DNA from: a bacterium
GTDB lineage: Bacteria; Electryoneota; RPQS01
DNA: 64,000 nt
Reading direction: 5' to 3'
Assembly: GCA_023382385.1 (NCBI GenBank)
Contig: JAHDVH010000002.1
Location: forward strand, 634,219-698,218
Each line of letters begins with the position of its first letter. Position 1 is the stretch's first letter. The translations under genes and the position numbers were made by a program. This document shows, piece by piece, positions 62,798 through 64,000 of this stretch. The notes under the pieces were generated by a model. The model was not told the origin of the DNA. It did no database searches and saw only the letters and a program-made list of their open reading frames with translations.

Positions 62798-63468
62798 TGG
62801 ATACGCTGATTGCAATACTGATTGTGTTGACGAATACGGCACAGTTTGACTCGGCACATCCGACGGGTGTGTGGCTCGAGGAGTTCGCGGTGCCGCATCA
62901 GATATTCATGGAAGCGGGCGCGCGCGTGACGGTGGCGAGTCCCGCGGGCGGGGTGGTGCCGATCGATCCGCGCAGTCTGACCGACGAGAGTAAAGAGAAG
63001 TTCGCCAAAGAGATAGAATTGCTGCAGCACACACGCGCGCTGTCGGGAGTGGACCTGACGCCGTATGACGCGCTGTTCTTTCCGGGCGGTCACGGGACGA
63101 TGTTTGATTTGCCGGGGAATGCGCGGGTGCAGCGGGCGATTGTGGAAATGTATGAGCGCGGGGAAGTCGTAGCGGCGGTGTGTCACGGACCAGCGGCACT
63201 TGTGGACGTGAAACTTACCGACGGCAAACCGCTCGTAGAGGGTAAGACGCTGGCGGCTTTCACGGATAACGAAGAGAAGGCCGTGCAGTTGGATACGTTT
63301 ATGCCGTTCCTGCTGGAGAGCAAGTTGAAAGAACAGGGTGCGACGGTTGAGACTGCGGAGAATTTCCAGCCCAAAGTGGTGGTGGACGGCAAACTGATTA
63401 CGGGACAGAATCCGGCGTCGAGCGAAGGAGTGGCGAGAGCGGTGCTGGAGGCCGTGAAGGCAAAATAG
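62797..63468 (+). CDS. DJ-1/PfpI-family (HSP31-like) glutamine amidotransferase-fold protein
   Basis: The 223-residue protein has the DJ-1/PfpI core: YDALFFPGGHGTMFDLPGN, then the nucleophile elbow VVAAVCHGPAALVDV with Cys in AVCHG. WLEEFAVPHQIFMEAGARV near the N-terminus carries the conserved Glu. Family members are glyoxalase III, deglycases or chaperones; which applies is unclear. It is translationally coupled to the zinc-ribbon gene. Confidence 0.93.
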   Translation: MDTLIAILIVLTNTAQFDSAHPTGVWLEEFAVPHQIFMEAGARVTVASPAGGVVPIDPRSLTDESKEKFAKEIELLQHTRALSGVDLTPYDALFFPGGHGTMFDLPGNARVQRAIVEMYERGEVVAAVCHGPAALVDVKLTDGKPLVEGKTLAAFTDNEEKAVQLDTFMPFLLESKLKEQGATVETAENFQPKVVVDGKLITGQNPASSEGVARAVLEAVKAK

Positions 63469-63548
63469 AAAACAGCAAACTCAGAGTTCTGCTCTTTCTA
63501 TACTTGCTTCCAATTTTCCGTTTTGAAACGAAACTTGGAGATCGCTGA

Positions 63549-63893
63549 ATGTATCTCTATTTGGCAGCAGCGTTCTTGACGCTGGCGGCGGTGGTGGGAT
63601 TTAATCCCCTGTGGTCGCTGATCCGGCAGCTTCCCGCGAAGATGAGATTTGTCTGGATCCACGGCGGGTTGGCCGTTGCGGGAGTGATATTCTTTGTCAT
63701 TCACGCAACGAGTTCGCCGAATCCGACACCGTGGCTGGCGTTTTTGATCACGCTGATCACGGCGATGGGCGGGATAGGATTGTTTGCCTTGAGACGGATG
63801 AAGGCTCCGGTGCCGGCTGGAATCGCGTTGATTCATCCGCTGGCGGGAGCGGTTGCATTGGTATTGTTGTATCAGGCATTGTTTGCAAAGTAA
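63549..63893 (+). CDS. Four-helix membrane protein of unknown function
   Basis: The 114-residue protein is predicted to have four membrane helices: LAAAFLTLAAVVGFNPLW, FVWIHGGLAVAGVIFFVIHA, WLAFLITLITAMGGIGLF and IALIHPLAGAVALVLLYQAL. Two histidines lie in helices 2 and 4 (WIHGG, LIHPL) and could bind heme (inference). No family is recognised. Nothing further is supported between it and the window edge. Confidence 0.75.
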   Translation: MYLYLAAAFLTLAAVVGFNPLWSLIRQLPAKMRFVWIHGGLAVAGVIFFVIHATSSPNPTPWLAFLITLITAMGGIGLFALRRMKAPVPAGIALIHPLAGAVALVLLYQALFAK

Positions 63894-63941
63894 AGGACAC
63901 ACGCATTGAGTCTGCTTCGCGCACGCGCACCGCGCACACGC

Positions 63942-63992
63942 CGGCATGTACGACATGCCGTTGAACAACTTGCGGGCTGGTATTTTGCCCGC
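63942..63992. repeat. Two hairpins at the window edge
   Basis: CGGCATG (63942-63948) pairs with CATGCCG (63954-63960). GCGGGC (63972-63977) pairs with GCCCGC (63987-63992). No T-run follows. They resemble the intergenic palindromes seen elsewhere in the window. Confidence 0.5.
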
Positions 63993-64000
63993 GCGATTCT

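Overview
The window is a chromosomal replication-origin region from an uncultured bacterium, most likely of the FCB (Fibrobacterota-Chlorobiota-Bacteroidota) superphylum. Two secreted proteins end in Por/type IX-style C-terminal sorting domains (pattern FPNPxN...LFDVxGR), which points to that group. The exact phylum cannot be decided from this stretch; candidate phyla such as KSB1, Zixibacteria or Electryoneota would fit. No rRNA, tRNA, CRISPR array or insertion sequence was recognised.

Layout. From 1 to about 19.2 kb nearly all genes are on the minus strand and run away from dnaA: dnaA, dnaN, a DciA-like DUF721 gene, an M48 protease, an asparagine-synthetase/AsnRS-like gene, gyrB and a tail of small accessory genes. 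The gene polarity flips at 19.2-19.75 kb, the most likely oriC. From rpmH (19751) most genes are on the plus strand: rpmH-rnpA-yidD-yidC, a coiled-coil DUF349-like gene, a DUF262/HNH gene, mnmE, queF, two tandem diheme cytochromes c, cstA-DUF4396, mnmG-rsmG-murQ, SRPBCC/DUF2231 genes, mfd followed by a chaperone operon (PpiC lipoprotein, second lipoprotein, SurA-like), a minus-strand crcB-DUF190 and usp block, a CoA-transferase, an FG-GAP/type IX protein, and small genes to the end. Two perfect 16-bp parS sites and one near-parS site lie at 35.7-39.9 kb around mnmG-rsmG, but no parAB genes are in the window.

How the genes work together. DnaA, the DnaN clamp, the DciA-like helicase loader and GyrB are replication proteins. 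RpmH, RnpA, YidD and YidC serve ribosome/RNase P biogenesis and membrane insertion. MnmE and MnmG together modify tRNA wobble U34, RsmG methylates 16S rRNA and QueF makes queuosine precursor. Mfd heads an operon with three envelope-folding proteins. Cytochromes c, MauE-like and rhodanese proteins suggest periplasmic redox chemistry.

Oddities. Accessory, defence-like genes are wired into housekeeping operons: an MNT-HEPN toxin-antitoxin pair starts 3 nt after gyrB, a PIN_8-like nuclease overlaps a relic nucleotidyltransferase just upstream of gyrB, and a DUF262-HNH gene overlaps the mnmE start codon. rnpA is split by a -1 frame change at a run of nine T. recF, jag and parAB are missing from their customary places. 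A 36.4-37.2 kb gene carries a SeqA-N-like N-terminus.
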